A stretch of 64,000 nt of DNA from CATQHW01 sp965215345 (GCA_965215345.1 CBDCDL010000002.1:3658001-3722000); one strand, 5' to 3'. Counted from the first letter of the stretch, positions 10,229-18,075 are shown. Made by a program: numbers and translations. Notes: generated from the letters alone by a model not told the origin.

Positions 10229-10232
10229 TTGA
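8496..10232 (+). CDS. IS1380-family transposase
   Basis: DDE transposase of the IS1380 element, starting at GTG 8496. The N-terminus MGETLPIFSTTFNGSV is followed by LLLGQGWRDQDDADRLRHDP. Likely catalytic residues are in MIDLDGLPFEVHG (first Asp), VRMDAGFPDGK (second Asp) and YRMRGKAEGHMGEF (Glu). The frame as read runs to 10232 and through the right inverted end, which is abnormal. At about 9875 a neighbouring frame gives a more natural ending (DASWLRLWNKLTLLDWAPNG, stop at 9969), suggesting a one-base frameshift near the C-terminus that adds an artificial tail. A decayed sibling copy lies at 4731-5294 on the other strand. Confidence 0.9.
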   Translation: MGETLPIFSTTFNGSVQVEARAEHLSADSGALLLREIMERTGIVEWMDERLLDPRNPLLITYPLADVLRTSLLLLGQGWRDQDDADRLRHDPSFRVANDTRRGTASLEPDSVLPSQPTLSRLVGLLSAPTNQDVVREGIIELAVRRLWKDNGERRYKRLMIDLDGLPFEVHGQQAGSQYNGHYGQRMFHALIASCAESGDLLDGTLRPGAVGSADGALEFIQRVVERCRPRVCESVLVRMDAGFPDGKTLTGLESSGIDYVARIRNNAVLDRLAQPYLRRPPGRPPREGRVWCHELRYQADSWEHARRVVLVVVERPGELFLDYFWLITNLKRNRYSGARLLGLYRMRGKAEGHMGEFMDVLAPALSSAPRAKSHYRGRCLEAATEPQEAGVRAQNETLLLLNLLAYEVLHAGRCLMQRATGVGWSLRRLRERVLRVASRVVRHGRRATVVIAQHAAADWRTSGLWSGGRRCILAAAVEQAHPPGLGAQRLRPTGRHVQNLFVEHLGAVICVLAGVLDCRQPFGPDQPRPFNAARALGHLLPAAPSLLHGCASTPILWNNRSSISRHGLSDRRVNKPG

Positions 10233-10233
10233 G

Positions 10234-10550
10234 CCCTCGGCGCACAGGGCGTGGCCAGCTTTCCAGAGGTACTCCAGCACGTGAAAGATGTCGAGCACGA
10301 TCGTCAGATGCACGCCGTGCTGCTCGGCCAAGTCTTCGAGGATATCCAACTGCGTCTCGTTGCCGTCGACCACCGCCGCCCAGCGCCGGGAACAGTGCGG
10401 GTCGCGCTCCAGATCACTGTGCTGCATCCGTTGCGTCTCCTCTCGGCTCGCCACCCGCAGCAACCGCTCGAACGCCGCCCGCGTGGCCGCAAACGGGTCA
10501 ACCGCAGTCTCGCACGCCCAACCGATCGCCGCCCCCATCGCTCAGGCTCC
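10234..10550 (-). pseudogene. ISKra4-family transposase, central part (split by IS1380 insertion)
   Basis: The readable segment contains WACETAVDPFAATRAAFERL, then VVDGNETQLDILEDLA and LTIVLDIFHVLEYLWKAGHA. This includes the conserved aspartates of the ISKra4 catalytic domain. Its continuation is at 7919-8392, across the IS1380 element. The N-terminal part of the transposase is missing: near 10540-10550 the sequence passes into a DUF4338 gene fragment. The gene is therefore truncated at one end and interrupted at the other. Confidence 0.8.
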
Positions 10551-10879
10551 AGCCAGCCGGCGCTGCGCATCGGCCACCAGAGGATACACCAGCACCCGCT
10601 TCGGCGCCTGCCCATGGCGCGCATGTGAGCGCGGTCCATGCGACCCCGCCCGGCCGTGTCGCCCAACTCGATCCAGTTCGCTGCCCGGTAGCAGGTGCCG
10701 GCAAAGCGCCCTCGGTCCACCAGCGTCTCCAGCAGCAGCGGCTCGGTGGCGAAGCGCGCCTGCCAGTCGGCGGCCAGCCGCCCGGCCAGCAGCGACAGCA
10801 GCCGGCTGGCCAGGTTCTTCACCCGCACCCACGGCAGCACCAGAAACCGAAGGTAGGAGCCGTATGCATCAACGTGCAC
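10551..10879 (-). pseudogene. DUF4338 (DruA-like) protein fragment
   Basis: A frame beginning near 10879 reads RFLVLPWVRVKNLASRLLSL, then DWQARFATEPLLLETLVDRG and RFAGTCYRAANWIELGDTAG. This is the conserved core of DUF4338, a domain found in transposon-associated proteins and in DruA of Druantia defence systems. A one-base shift moves the continuation (PKRVLVYPLVADAQRRL) to another frame, and the sequence then joins the ISKra4 remnant. The N-terminus is absent. No other Druantia gene is nearby, so this is best read as mobile-element debris rather than a defence locus. Confidence 0.65.
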
Positions 10880-10935
10880 GTACGGATCTGAAGCTTTGGA
10901 AATGGCTACGTAGCCTGATCATCTTTGCGGGTTAG

Positions 10936-11607
10936 TTAGTAAGCTGTGAACTCCCGATTGCACTCTTCTTGTGATATTCGGTGCCCTTTTCTTCTCAGTT
11001 TTTCCGGTTTAAAAACCACCTCTCCTCTTTGGTAATCTTCTCTCAATACTCGTGACAATCCCTTCTTGAAATGACTGTTTCTTGCAGTAGGATGATGAGT
11101 AACGACTCGGGATAGACACCTATAGTCTCTTAGGATCACCTCGACGCACGTCCATCGGGCGACCACAGAAGACGCGATAACAATATGGGTTGGGTCGTGC
11201 TCACAGATAAACCATCGCATTATTTCGGCTGAAACCTTGCGATCCTGTTTATCGATATTGAAGCAAGAATTACTATACCCTCCTGCGCACTCCCACACCG
11301 GGCGGAATATATAGTTGAAAAAAGCTACGTCGTCAAAGCACAAATCGTGATCCTTGAGTGCTTCTTCGATTCTCCTATACGTCTCGTGCGTTTTCTTAGA
11401 GGAATCGCGGAATTCCCTTACGCAATTGATAGTGTTCATCCAGTTGCGATTTTCTTCGTTCGGCAGGGCCTGCTCCTGAGAAGATGCATACCAAGCTTCG
11501 GGATCGAGGTTCAACGTCGTGGAACAGTTGGGGATATAGTGACTCTCGCCTACTATCGCCAAGCGACGGTCGCCTCCGCGGTATTTGCACCCGATCCATG
11601 GTTTCAT
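10936..11607 (-). CDS. Hypothetical protein, possible uracil-DNA-glycosylase-like fold
   Basis: A 223-residue protein if started at ATG 11607 (MKPWIGCKYRGGDRRLAIVG), where the recognisable part begins; a longer reading from 11688 adds 27 residues without support. The early motif RLAIVGESHYIP resembles the GES/GxSP-type first motif of uracil-DNA-glycosylase-like hypothetical proteins, but I cannot confirm the family. The gene is visibly richer in A+T than its surroundings and uses codons such as AAA, ATA and TTT more freely, which suggests recent acquisition. No strong ribosome-binding site is visible. It sits between IS fragments, with no operon partner. Confidence 0.55.
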   Translation of the reverse strand: MKPWIGCKYRGGDRRLAIVGESHYIPNCSTTLNLDPEAWYASSQEQALPNEENRNWMNTINCVREFRDSSKKTHETYRRIEEALKDHDLCFDDVAFFNYIFRPVWECAGGYSNSCFNIDKQDRKVSAEIMRWFICEHDPTHIVIASSVVARWTCVEVILRDYRCLSRVVTHHPTARNSHFKKGLSRVLREDYQRGEVVFKPEKLRRKGHRISQEECNREFTAY

Positions 11608-11757
11608 GCAACAGAACTTGATTAGATGTTTCGGAGTGCTCAATTGATTTCTCCTGCTCGCTGGTATTAGCGTCCCATGCGGGCGCACACCGCCCGAATC
11701 TGGGCTGCCTTATGATCTCCACGTTGTCGAGCCGGCTCAACTCCTACTAGTCCTCTA

Positions 11758-11910
11758 TCAATCATTAATGACGGGATAGAGATGGCGCAACTTGATCCGT
11801 GCATCGGCGGTGGTAAAGCGCCACTCCACTGGCTTGCTCGTCCGATTGCGCTGTTACGTCCAGGCATTCACCTCGTCCCGCAGCGTGTCGATCCGCTATC
11901 CGGCACGATT
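11758..11910 (-). pseudogene. IS630-family transposase C-terminal remnant
   Basis: The minus strand reads IDTLRDEVNAWT, a TAA stop, QRNRTSKPVEWRFTTADARI, then KLRHLYPVIND and a stop. This matches the C-terminal end of IS630-type transposases (an acidic AAW.RNR segment followed by W.FTT.DAR.KL..LYP). The in-frame stop and the absence of upstream catalytic motifs show it is dead. Within 11608-12093 this is the only recognisable item. Confidence 0.55.
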
Positions 11911-12093
11911 CAAGGCGACGCGGAAGGTGGCTGATTGGGTTATGAGAATGATTGTTCTTGGTACCAGCCGGTCGGTGGACGGGCCTGAGCGACGCTGAGG
12001 CGGCCAGCCGGTGCCGGCTGGTTGTTTTTTTGAATGTACCAGTTGGTCGCCGCGGACGCGCTGACGGCGCAGGAACGGCGATCTACGGCACGT

Positions 12094-12807
12094 CTACAGC
12101 TTCTCGACGACGCCATCGGCTATGCGCTGATCCGTCCAAGCGGTATCCCATGCTTCTGCCGCTGCATGGAATACATCTGCTGCTACCTGGAAGTGATCGG
12201 CTGCTGCCTGGAGCAAGGCGAGGGCGGCATCGGTAGTAAGCTGCCGTCTCTCCAGATTCCAGCGCCTAGAGGCGTCGCTATAGGAGCTAGTACCCATCTC
12301 GCGGTTGTACCGAACATCAGCAGCCGCGGCGGATGCGTTTCTCCTCATAGAAAAAATGCGGCTGGCGTTAGGGTCGTCTATGCGGTCTATGATGCCATTC
12401 ACGACGTTGGCGCGGATTTCTTGAACACTATCCAGGAGTTCATTGTGGTACCGTATTACGTCTCCATCGTCCCGGTGGAGCAGTGCGTGCCTACGAACCT
12501 CATCAAAGGCATCATCAAGGGCGGTGACTCCGTCGCGTAGATGCTCCTGTGCCTCTCGTAGGTATGGCTCGACTGCGTTAAAAGCCGCGCGGTAAGCCCG
12601 AGCGTCAACGTCGTCGGTCGATTCTGTGTGACTTGGTGTGTCACTGTACGGGCTGGCGGGAGTGCCCAACAGACCCTGATCGGCCAAGGCTCTTATCAAG
12701 ACGACCAAGCCCAATGCCAAGACCACGAACAATCCCAAGACGATGTATGGAACCACGAAGCGCGATGTGCGGCTTCTGACCTTGACCTCTTGCTCACTCA
12801 TACTCAT
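12094..12807 (-). CDS. Membrane-anchored hypothetical protein
   Basis: A 237-residue protein of unknown function. ATG 12807 is preceded by AGGAGG at 8-base spacing, a good start. A short basic cytoplasmic N-terminus is followed by one clear membrane helix at about residues 20-42 (PYIVLGLFVVLALGLVVLIR). The remaining about 190 residues are acidic, Ala- and Asp-rich and probably largely helical (for example AYRAAFNAVEPYLREAQEHL). It looks like a single-pass protein with a soluble coiled or helical domain outside the membrane. It has no partner gene and lies between IS debris and the recombinase locus. No family recognised. Confidence 0.6.
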   Translation of the reverse strand: MSMSEQEVKVRSRTSRFVVPYIVLGLFVVLALGLVVLIRALADQGLLGTPASPYSDTPSHTESTDDVDARAYRAAFNAVEPYLREAQEHLRDGVTALDDAFDEVRRHALLHRDDGDVIRYHNELLDSVQEIRANVVNGIIDRIDDPNASRIFSMRRNASAAAADVRYNREMGTSSYSDASRRWNLERRQLTTDAALALLQAAADHFQVAADVFHAAAEAWDTAWTDQRIADGVVEKL

Positions 12808-13084
12808 ACACTCAACCTCCTAATCCTTACGTGCCGTGCCGTTCGTTGTCAGTGGTGAGGGTCTGCACGGCGACGTGCTGATCCATCTGGCAGCGCCGGA
12901 GCGCGGCGTCGTGGGCTTCGATCTTAGGGACGGCTCCGGCCTGTCCGTCGTCGCCCAGTTGGTCGAACAGGAGTACCCAACCGGCGTCAAGATAGCCGAC
13001 GACGAGTTCGCCTCCATCGCCCTGCAACCTCACCAGACTCTTGCGGCGAGTAGCCCTACGTAACTCACCAGATCGCGATAGGTA
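12808..13084. other. Intergenic stretch with an unassigned short frame
   Basis: A plus-strand frame from about 12838 to 13063 (VPFVVSGEGLHGDVLIHLAA and onward) has the codon texture of coding DNA but no ribosome-binding site and no family I can name. The part EYPTGVKIADDEFASIALQP faintly resembles ISAzo13-type transposases. Treat it as an unresolved fragment. Confidence 0.25.
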
Positions 13085-13104
13085 CCGACAACTGCGATTG
13101 TCGG
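13085..13104 (+). repeat. Left copy of a 20-bp dyad flanking the recombinase gene
   Basis: CCGACAA, a CTGCGA centre, then TTGTCGG: two perfect 7-bp arms around a 6-bp asymmetric centre. The copy at 14632-14651 has the same centre in the opposite orientation and matches at 18 of 20 positions. Arms around a 6-bp spacer are the architecture of tyrosine-recombinase core sites (compare the 11-6-11 layout of dif). It lies 231 bases before the recombinase start. Confidence 0.7.
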
Positions 13105-13335
13105 GCTATTACTCCGGCTATAGGCGTGGGGAGGACCGCCCTCGTAACCTGCGACAGGAGAGACAAATATCGGCTGAGACGTGTGTGGCGTCGGCAAGAC
13201 AGTGAGCGAGCCCGGTGTCAGCAGTCAGTGCCGATGCACCACGTGCCTAGCCGCCTAGCTGGCCTGCTGCAGCACGATGTGCGGGTGCGGTCCTGAAGGT
13301 GGAGCGCACCATTCCGATCGTCGAGGAGTTACGTC

Positions 13336-14373
13336 ATGGCACTCGATCTGCTTGCCGTTGCCGGTGTCTCGGTCTCCGGCGCCATCGCTACCCTGTCGGT
13401 GGTGTACGACCACGTGATTCGACTGTGGAGCGTCGCTCGCAGCCGCCTCAGCGACGCGGACACGGCGCGCATCGTGACTGCGCTCACCGACGCCTACTGC
13501 GCGAAGAACACGCTCCGTGCCTACATCACCGGCTGGAAGCGCTGGCAGGCTTGGGCGTGCGATCAAGGTGTCCGGGCCGTGCCGGCCGATCCGGCATCAG
13601 TGGCGGCCTACCTCTCCGAGCGCGCTGAGGCCGGCAGATCGCCGGCCACCGTGCGTCTGGACCGCGCCGCGATCGGTGCAGCGCACCGCGCCGTCGAGGC
13701 CGTCGATCCCACCGCCGATGAAGCGGTGCGGCGCGTGCTCCGCTCGATCGGCACGACCCACTGTGACAGGGGCCGGGGTCAGGTCCAGGGCCTGGATTGG
13801 GAGGACGTCGATCGGACCGCTACGCTCGCCGCGAACGCCGGCTCACTGGCCGGACTCCGTGACGCTGCGCTGATCCGTCTGGGCAGCGATGCCCTGCTGC
13901 GCGTGTCCGAGCTGGCTTCGCTGATGGTGAGCGACCTGCTCGTGAAGCCGGACGGCAGCGGCACGATCACGATCCGGCGCTCCAAGACGGATCAAGAAGG
14001 GCGCGGGCACGTACGTTACGTCGCCCGCGCGACCGTAGAGGCCATTCGGCGCTACCTGCAGGCGAGCGGGACCGAGGCCGGCGCGCTGTTCCGCGCCGTG
14101 AACAAGGGCGGCGCCGTGCGCGAGGGGCTCGGCGTGCGGTCGATCCGCCGGATCATCACGCAGCGGGCGGCCGCCGCCGGGATCGTGGGCCGGATATCAG
14201 GTCACTCGCTGCGGGTGGGGGCGGTGCAGTCGCTGGTCGCAGACGGGGCGACTCTGGTCGAGCTGCAGCAGGCGGGCGACTGGCAGTCGCCGCGAATGCC
14301 GGGCCACTACGCGCGGCATCAGCTTCCGGAACGCGGGGCGGTAGCCAGACTCAGGGACGGGGTAGCAGCGTAG
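13336..14373 (+). CDS. Tyrosine recombinase / phage-type integrase
   Basis: Site-specific recombinase of 345 residues. ATG 13336 follows GAGGAG with good spacing. The N-terminal core-binding (SAM-like) domain spans roughly residues 40-140 (KNTLRAYITGWKRWQAWACD), and the catalytic domain roughly 165-340. All catalytic residues are visible: Arg189 (LLRVSEL), Lys217 (RRSKTD), His290 and Arg293 (GHSLRVG), Trp316 (GDWQSP) and the nucleophile Tyr325 (PGHYARH). The enzyme should therefore be active. The gene stands alone, is flanked by two inverted copies of a 20-bp dyad (13085 and 14632), and is followed by a strong hairpin. This suggests a self-contained recombination unit rather than a relic of a large prophage; no phage genes are nearby. 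XerC/D is less likely given the divergent N-terminus. Confidence 0.93.
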   Translation: MALDLLAVAGVSVSGAIATLSVVYDHVIRLWSVARSRLSDADTARIVTALTDAYCAKNTLRAYITGWKRWQAWACDQGVRAVPADPASVAAYLSERAEAGRSPATVRLDRAAIGAAHRAVEAVDPTADEAVRRVLRSIGTTHCDRGRGQVQGLDWEDVDRTATLAANAGSLAGLRDAALIRLGSDALLRVSELASLMVSDLLVKPDGSGTITIRRSKTDQEGRGHVRYVARATVEAIRRYLQASGTEAGALFRAVNKGGAVREGLGVRSIRRIITQRAAAAGIVGRISGHSLRVGAVQSLVADGATLVELQQAGDWQSPRMPGHYARHQLPERGAVARLRDGVAA

Positions 14374-14592
14374 CGCGAGCCACGGATCCCAACCTCGCGG
14401 CAAGAAGGCCGACGACGACCGGCTCGCGCGACACATTCGCCCTCGCAGCGCCGCCCAGGGGGCTGCACCGATGGACGAAGCCGGCCACGTCCACGCCCCC
14501 GCGGGTGCTACGGCGTCGGCTTGGCTGCTCGGCTGACGGGGGGTTGACAACCACGCCGCGCCATGCTTGAGTAACGCCCGTGACTGGTAAGA

Positions 14593-14621
14593 ACGCCCTC
14601 GACGACACGGGTCGAGGGCGT
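14593..14621. terminator. Strong hairpin downstream of the recombinase gene
   Basis: ACGCCCTCGAC, loop GACACGG, then GTCGAGGGCGT form an 11-bp perfect stem. It lies 220 bases after the recombinase stop and 10 bases before the right dyad copy. No T-tract follows, so rho-independent termination is only possible; it may instead be part of the recombination unit's end. Confidence 0.5.
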
Positions 14622-14631
14622 CCTATGGGTG

Positions 14632-14651
14632 CCGACAGTCGCAGTTATCGG
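14632..14651 (-). repeat. Right copy of the 20-bp dyad, inverted
   Basis: On the minus strand it reads CCGATAACTGCGACTGTCGG, differing from the left copy at two positions only, one in each arm, with an identical CTGCGA centre. The arms extend on this copy to GTGCCGA/TCGGCAC. The inverted orientation relative to 13085-13104 would allow inversion of the 1.5-kb segment between them. Confidence 0.7.
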
Positions 14652-14714
14652 CACTAAACTAAACAGCCTCGTTCGATTCCGTTCGCGACTGGGCACGCCT
14701 TCCCGGAGTCGGTC

Positions 14715-14785
14715 AGCGATCGTCGCGTCCGGCGTCCTCCTCAGGCGGTCAATGTCCTGGGCCCGACCGTGTGCCGCAGGCGCAA
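14715..14785 (-). pseudogene. Remnant resembling the 3' end of the UnbU-like gene
   Basis: About 70 bases align by eye with 16640-16708, the C-terminal coding end of the UnbU-like gene (shared blocks GGCGGTC.ATGTCCTGG and CCGCAGGCGCA), at roughly three quarters identity. In translation it gives LRLRHTVG and QDIDRLR pieces in different frames. The two similar stretches lie in the same orientation on either side of the AAA-ATPase gene, so an old duplication or insertion is implied. The rest of 14652-14962 shows nothing recognisable. Confidence 0.45.
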
Positions 14786-14962
14786 GGCTCTCCTTCCGGG
14801 ACCCTCGGAGCAGATATCAGCCGTGCCAAAGTCTGGCTTCTCAAACGGAACTTCGCCGGAATTCCAGACAGTGGTGCATCCGTCAGCGGTTTGCCGCCCA
14901 ATATACGGTTTGCCACGCCTATACTCAGCGCGTTTTCGGACAGGTGTCCGTTCTCGTGTCGT

Positions 14963-16564
14963 TTACATGCCCCAGACGGTGACCGGCGGCTCTGTGCCGG
15001 GCGGCGGCTCGCGGCGGAAGATCTTGTCATTCCAGCTCCGCTGCGGCGCGCGGTCGAACACGATCAGGTGGCCCGACTCCGCCCCGCACCGGTCCAGGTA
15101 GCGCCGCGTCTGCGCCAAGCCCATCGTGATGGTCCGTTCCAGCTCTCCGCGCAGCACCTTGCACTCGACCACGAAGCGACGCTCGCGCCCTCTCTGCGGC
15201 CATACGACGAGCAGGTCGGTGCGCCCGCGACCCAGCGCGTACTCCCGCTCGATCCGCCCGCCGCCGTTCACCACCCGCTGCAGGTACGCCTGCAGCAGCA
15301 ACTGCGGGCCGGCCTCGTGGTATCGCTCGAAACGTTGCACCCAGTGCTCGGAGTGCTCACGGAAGAACGCCTGGAACGCCGCGATCAGCCCGTCCACGTC
15401 CAGGCCGCCCTCCGCGTCCACGTACCACGCCATGCGCTGCGGCAAGCCCGCCTGCACCGCGTAGTTCAGGTGCCGCGGCACCACCTCCGCGTAGATCGGG
15501 TTGGCGATGTGCGGCGTGCCGTCCGGCTCCTGCGCCACCAGCCCCAGGTCGCAGACGTAGGCGATGTCCTCGGTCGACCACGCCTGCTCGTCGGCGCCGG
15601 TCAGGATCGGCTCCACCACGCGCCGCACGCGCTCCTCGCGCAGCTTGTTCGCCAGATCGTCGATGTGCGTGTCGCGGCGCAGGATCAGCCGCTCCTGTGC
15701 CTCCCGGATGGCGTTCTCCGTGATCGGACGCGAGCGGTCGCGCCCCGGCTTGTGGCGGAAGCAGGCATCGTAGCACAGCGCGTTCACCAGCCACGGCTGC
15801 CCGGCGGTGCGCGTCAGGATCAGCTCCTGCGCCTCCTCCGTGAACGCCTGTCCGGTCTCCGCGGCGTGCTGCGCCAGCAGCGCCCGTATCTCCTCTGCCG
15901 AGAAGTCGCCCAGTCGCAGCGACTCGGACTTGATGTTGAAGGCGCTGCCGCCAAGCACCATCCGGTTCTCTGCGGTGGAGTGGATGCGGTAGTCACGCAC
16001 GTCGCGCACGCCGCACAGGACGATGCTGTGCGGGAACGCGGTCGGACGCTGGTCGTAGCCGGTCCGCAGTTGCCGCAGCACCGACAGCAGGGTGTCTCCG
16101 ATCAGCGTGTCGATCTCGTCGATCAGCAGCACCAGCGGGCGCGGGTCGGCCATGCTCCAGCGCGCCAGCGCCTGGCGCAACGCCTGGCCCGCACCGACGC
16201 GCGCCAACAGGTCCGGCCACAACTGTTCAAGCGTGTCGTCACTCAGCGTTACGCTCGCCCGAAACGCGATCTCGGCGAGCACCGTGCGCACTCCTTCCGC
16301 CACGTTCTCGCGCATCGCCTGGCCGGCCTCGACGTTGGCGTACACGCACCGGTAGTCTCGGGCACCGTCGCCGTTCAGCAGGTCGCGCAGCGCCAGGAGC
16401 GCCGAGGTCTTGCCGGTCTGGCGCGGCGCGTGCAGCACGAAGTACTTCTTGTCGCGGATCAGATCGAGCACTTCGGCGAGGTCGATCCGCTCAAGCGGCG
16501 GGATGTGGTAGTGGTCCGCCGCTACCACCGGCCCTGCCGTGTTGAACGTGCGCATGGCCGCCAT
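14963..16564 (-). CDS. AAA-family ATPase with C-terminal PD-(D/E)XK-like domain
   Basis: A 533-residue protein starting at ATG 16564 (MAAMRTFNTAGPVVAADHYH); a longer frame upstream is not supported. Walker A is HAPRQTGKTS at residues 45-54 and Walker B is LVLLIDEIDTL at about 144-154, with an Arg-containing sensor region after IVLCGVRDVRDYR. The C-terminal part carries GRTDLLVVWPQ, then RRFVVECKV, the D...E-x-K pattern of restriction-like nuclease folds. This layout (AAA-like ATPase plus nuclease fold) is a widely expanded family of unknown function, often linked to defence or mobile DNA. The gene sits 67 bases downstream of the UnbU-like gene but may be independently inserted. Confidence 0.85.
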   Translation of the reverse strand: MAAMRTFNTAGPVVAADHYHIPPLERIDLAEVLDLIRDKKYFVLHAPRQTGKTSALLALRDLLNGDGARDYRCVYANVEAGQAMRENVAEGVRTVLAEIAFRASVTLSDDTLEQLWPDLLARVGAGQALRQALARWSMADPRPLVLLIDEIDTLIGDTLLSVLRQLRTGYDQRPTAFPHSIVLCGVRDVRDYRIHSTAENRMVLGGSAFNIKSESLRLGDFSAEEIRALLAQHAAETGQAFTEEAQELILTRTAGQPWLVNALCYDACFRHKPGRDRSRPITENAIREAQERLILRRDTHIDDLANKLREERVRRVVEPILTGADEQAWSTEDIAYVCDLGLVAQEPDGTPHIANPIYAEVVPRHLNYAVQAGLPQRMAWYVDAEGGLDVDGLIAAFQAFFREHSEHWVQRFERYHEAGPQLLLQAYLQRVVNGGGRIEREYALGRGRTDLLVVWPQRGRERRFVVECKVLRGELERTITMGLAQTRRYLDRCGAESGHLIVFDRAPQRSWNDKIFRREPPPGTEPPVTVWGM

Positions 16565-16631
16565 TGTCGTGACGTACGCCCCTTCTGTCACGTTCCGTGG
16601 ACCGGAGAAGAGTCGAGAATGCCCCAGCCGA

Positions 16632-17989
16632 TCATCGGTCGTCGCGCTCGGCTGCTTTGCGGAGGCGGTCGATGTCCTGGACGACCGCGTACCGCAGGCG
16701 CAGCTCGGCGGCGAACGCCGCGTAGTTGCGGATCTCCTCGGCGATGCCCCACGGCTCGCACGCACGCCGGTGGCGCTCGCAGTAGAGCCGTTTCTCCTGC
16801 ACCAGGGGGACGGACTTCCAGACCTCGGGGGAGGCGATGGGGGGCAGGCGATCCTGCAGGTAGTACTCGGCCGACCGGTACTGCAGCTTCAGCGTCGGCA
16901 GGATGAGCAGGAACAGGCCGGCATAGGCGGCGATGAAGGCCGCGCGGTCGAAGCGGAACGACACCGGCAGCGCCCGGCCGGCCTTCTCCAAGAGCGGCAC
17001 CAGCAGGTTCACCAGGGGCACCGTGAGGATCTTGTCGTAGTACGGCGGCAGCTCCAGGAGGCGCAGCCCCACGTAGCAGCACCAGATGGCCGCGCCCCAG
17101 GTGAGCCCGAACAGGAGCTTGCCGACCGGAGACCGCGGCGAGGTCGCGGGGTCGGTGGCCAGCAGGTTCAGTCCCAGGAACACGCTGATGTGGAAGATGT
17201 TGAACAGCGGCCACGCGCCCAGCAGCAGGACTCCTCCGTAGTGGATGAGCGCGAGCGCCAGCACCGCGCCGAAGGTCACCAGGGTGGTGGCGAAGAAGAC
17301 CTGGAGCAGGATGCCGAAGACGAACATGAGCTCGAAGAAGCTCGGCGGCAGCTCGAAGGCCAGGATGTGATTGATGCCGGTCGTCGCCGTGGTCGTGTTC
17401 GTCGCCATCAGGAACACGCCGGCCGCGGCCAGCGCGACGGCCGAGGGGTTGAAGACGTGTGATGAGCGGCCGTCCCGGCGCCAGCGCACGAACTCCCGTG
17501 TTGCCAGGGCGCCCGCGATCAGCAGGAGCTGGCCGAAGAAGTACTCCGGCTCGAACCAGAGGAACAGGTTGATGCTCCCCACCACCGGCAGGGGCCCGAA
17601 GCCGGCCCGCCCAAGGCCTGCCTCGTGACCACTGCAGGAGCATCTCCATCGCGTAGAGGACGACGGACCTGGATCGCGATGAGCGGCAGATGCTGCCACA
17701 CCGCCGGATAGTAGAGCCCAAGGTACAGATAGTGGCACGCCTGCACGCCGGCCTGGAAGTAATGGGGAAGCCTGACGTTGCGCTCGATCCGCAGCGCCAG
17801 GCCGCTCCGCCCGGGCCCTGAACGGCACACGGCAACCTGCCAGCAGACCAGGCACGCGAAGGCGGCGCCAAGAGCGATCGCGACGCCGCGCTCGCCCGAC
17901 AGCGCGGCCCAGATCGCGGCTCCGGCCAGCAGGAGGTCCACCAGCACCGTCCACCGGACCGGGGCGGCCGTCAGGGCAGGTCGCGTCAC
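16632..17989 (-). pseudogene. UnbU/RnfD/NQR2-like polytopic membrane protein, frameshifted
   Basis: The protein must be pieced together from three frames. GTG 17989 begins MTRPALTAAPVRWTVLVDLL and runs to QHLPLIAIQ. After a shift near 17665 comes VLYAMEMLLQWSRG, and after a second near 17610 GFGPLPVVGSINLFLWFEPE continues uninterrupted to 16632. The last block has the signatures of the UnbU/RnfD/NQR2 superfamily: HVFNPSAVALA and LLATDPATSPRSPVGKLLFG, between multiple membrane helices. UnbU proteins are known from enediyne gene clusters and from many genomes without them; the role is probably redox- or flavin-linked but unproven. It lies 86 bases after the sugar binding-protein gene on the same strand. 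The two close frameshifts may be decay or assembly error. Confidence 0.75.
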
Positions 17990-18075
17990 GGCAGGTCAAT
18001 GAAAGAGGCCGCCGGACCGGCAACTGCCGGCCGACGGCCCATGGCTTCCAACGCGTCTTTCGCGCGCTGGAGGAT

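Noticed and set aside
10551..10879. Druantia anti-phage system
   Set aside because: Only a frameshifted DUF4338 fragment is present; no druB-druE-like helicase or other component nearby.
14593..14621. Integron attC-like hairpin beside the recombinase
   Set aside because: The stem is a perfect simple hairpin without the GTTRRRY core or extrahelical bases, and the recombinase lacks the integron-specific insertion.
13105..14660. tRNA gene as attachment site next to the integrase
   Set aside because: No cloverleaf-forming sequence or CCA end could be found in the flanks.
14771..16906. Long plus-strand open frame (711 codons)
   Set aside because: Antisense shadow of the AAA-ATPase gene and its neighbour; low-complexity product.
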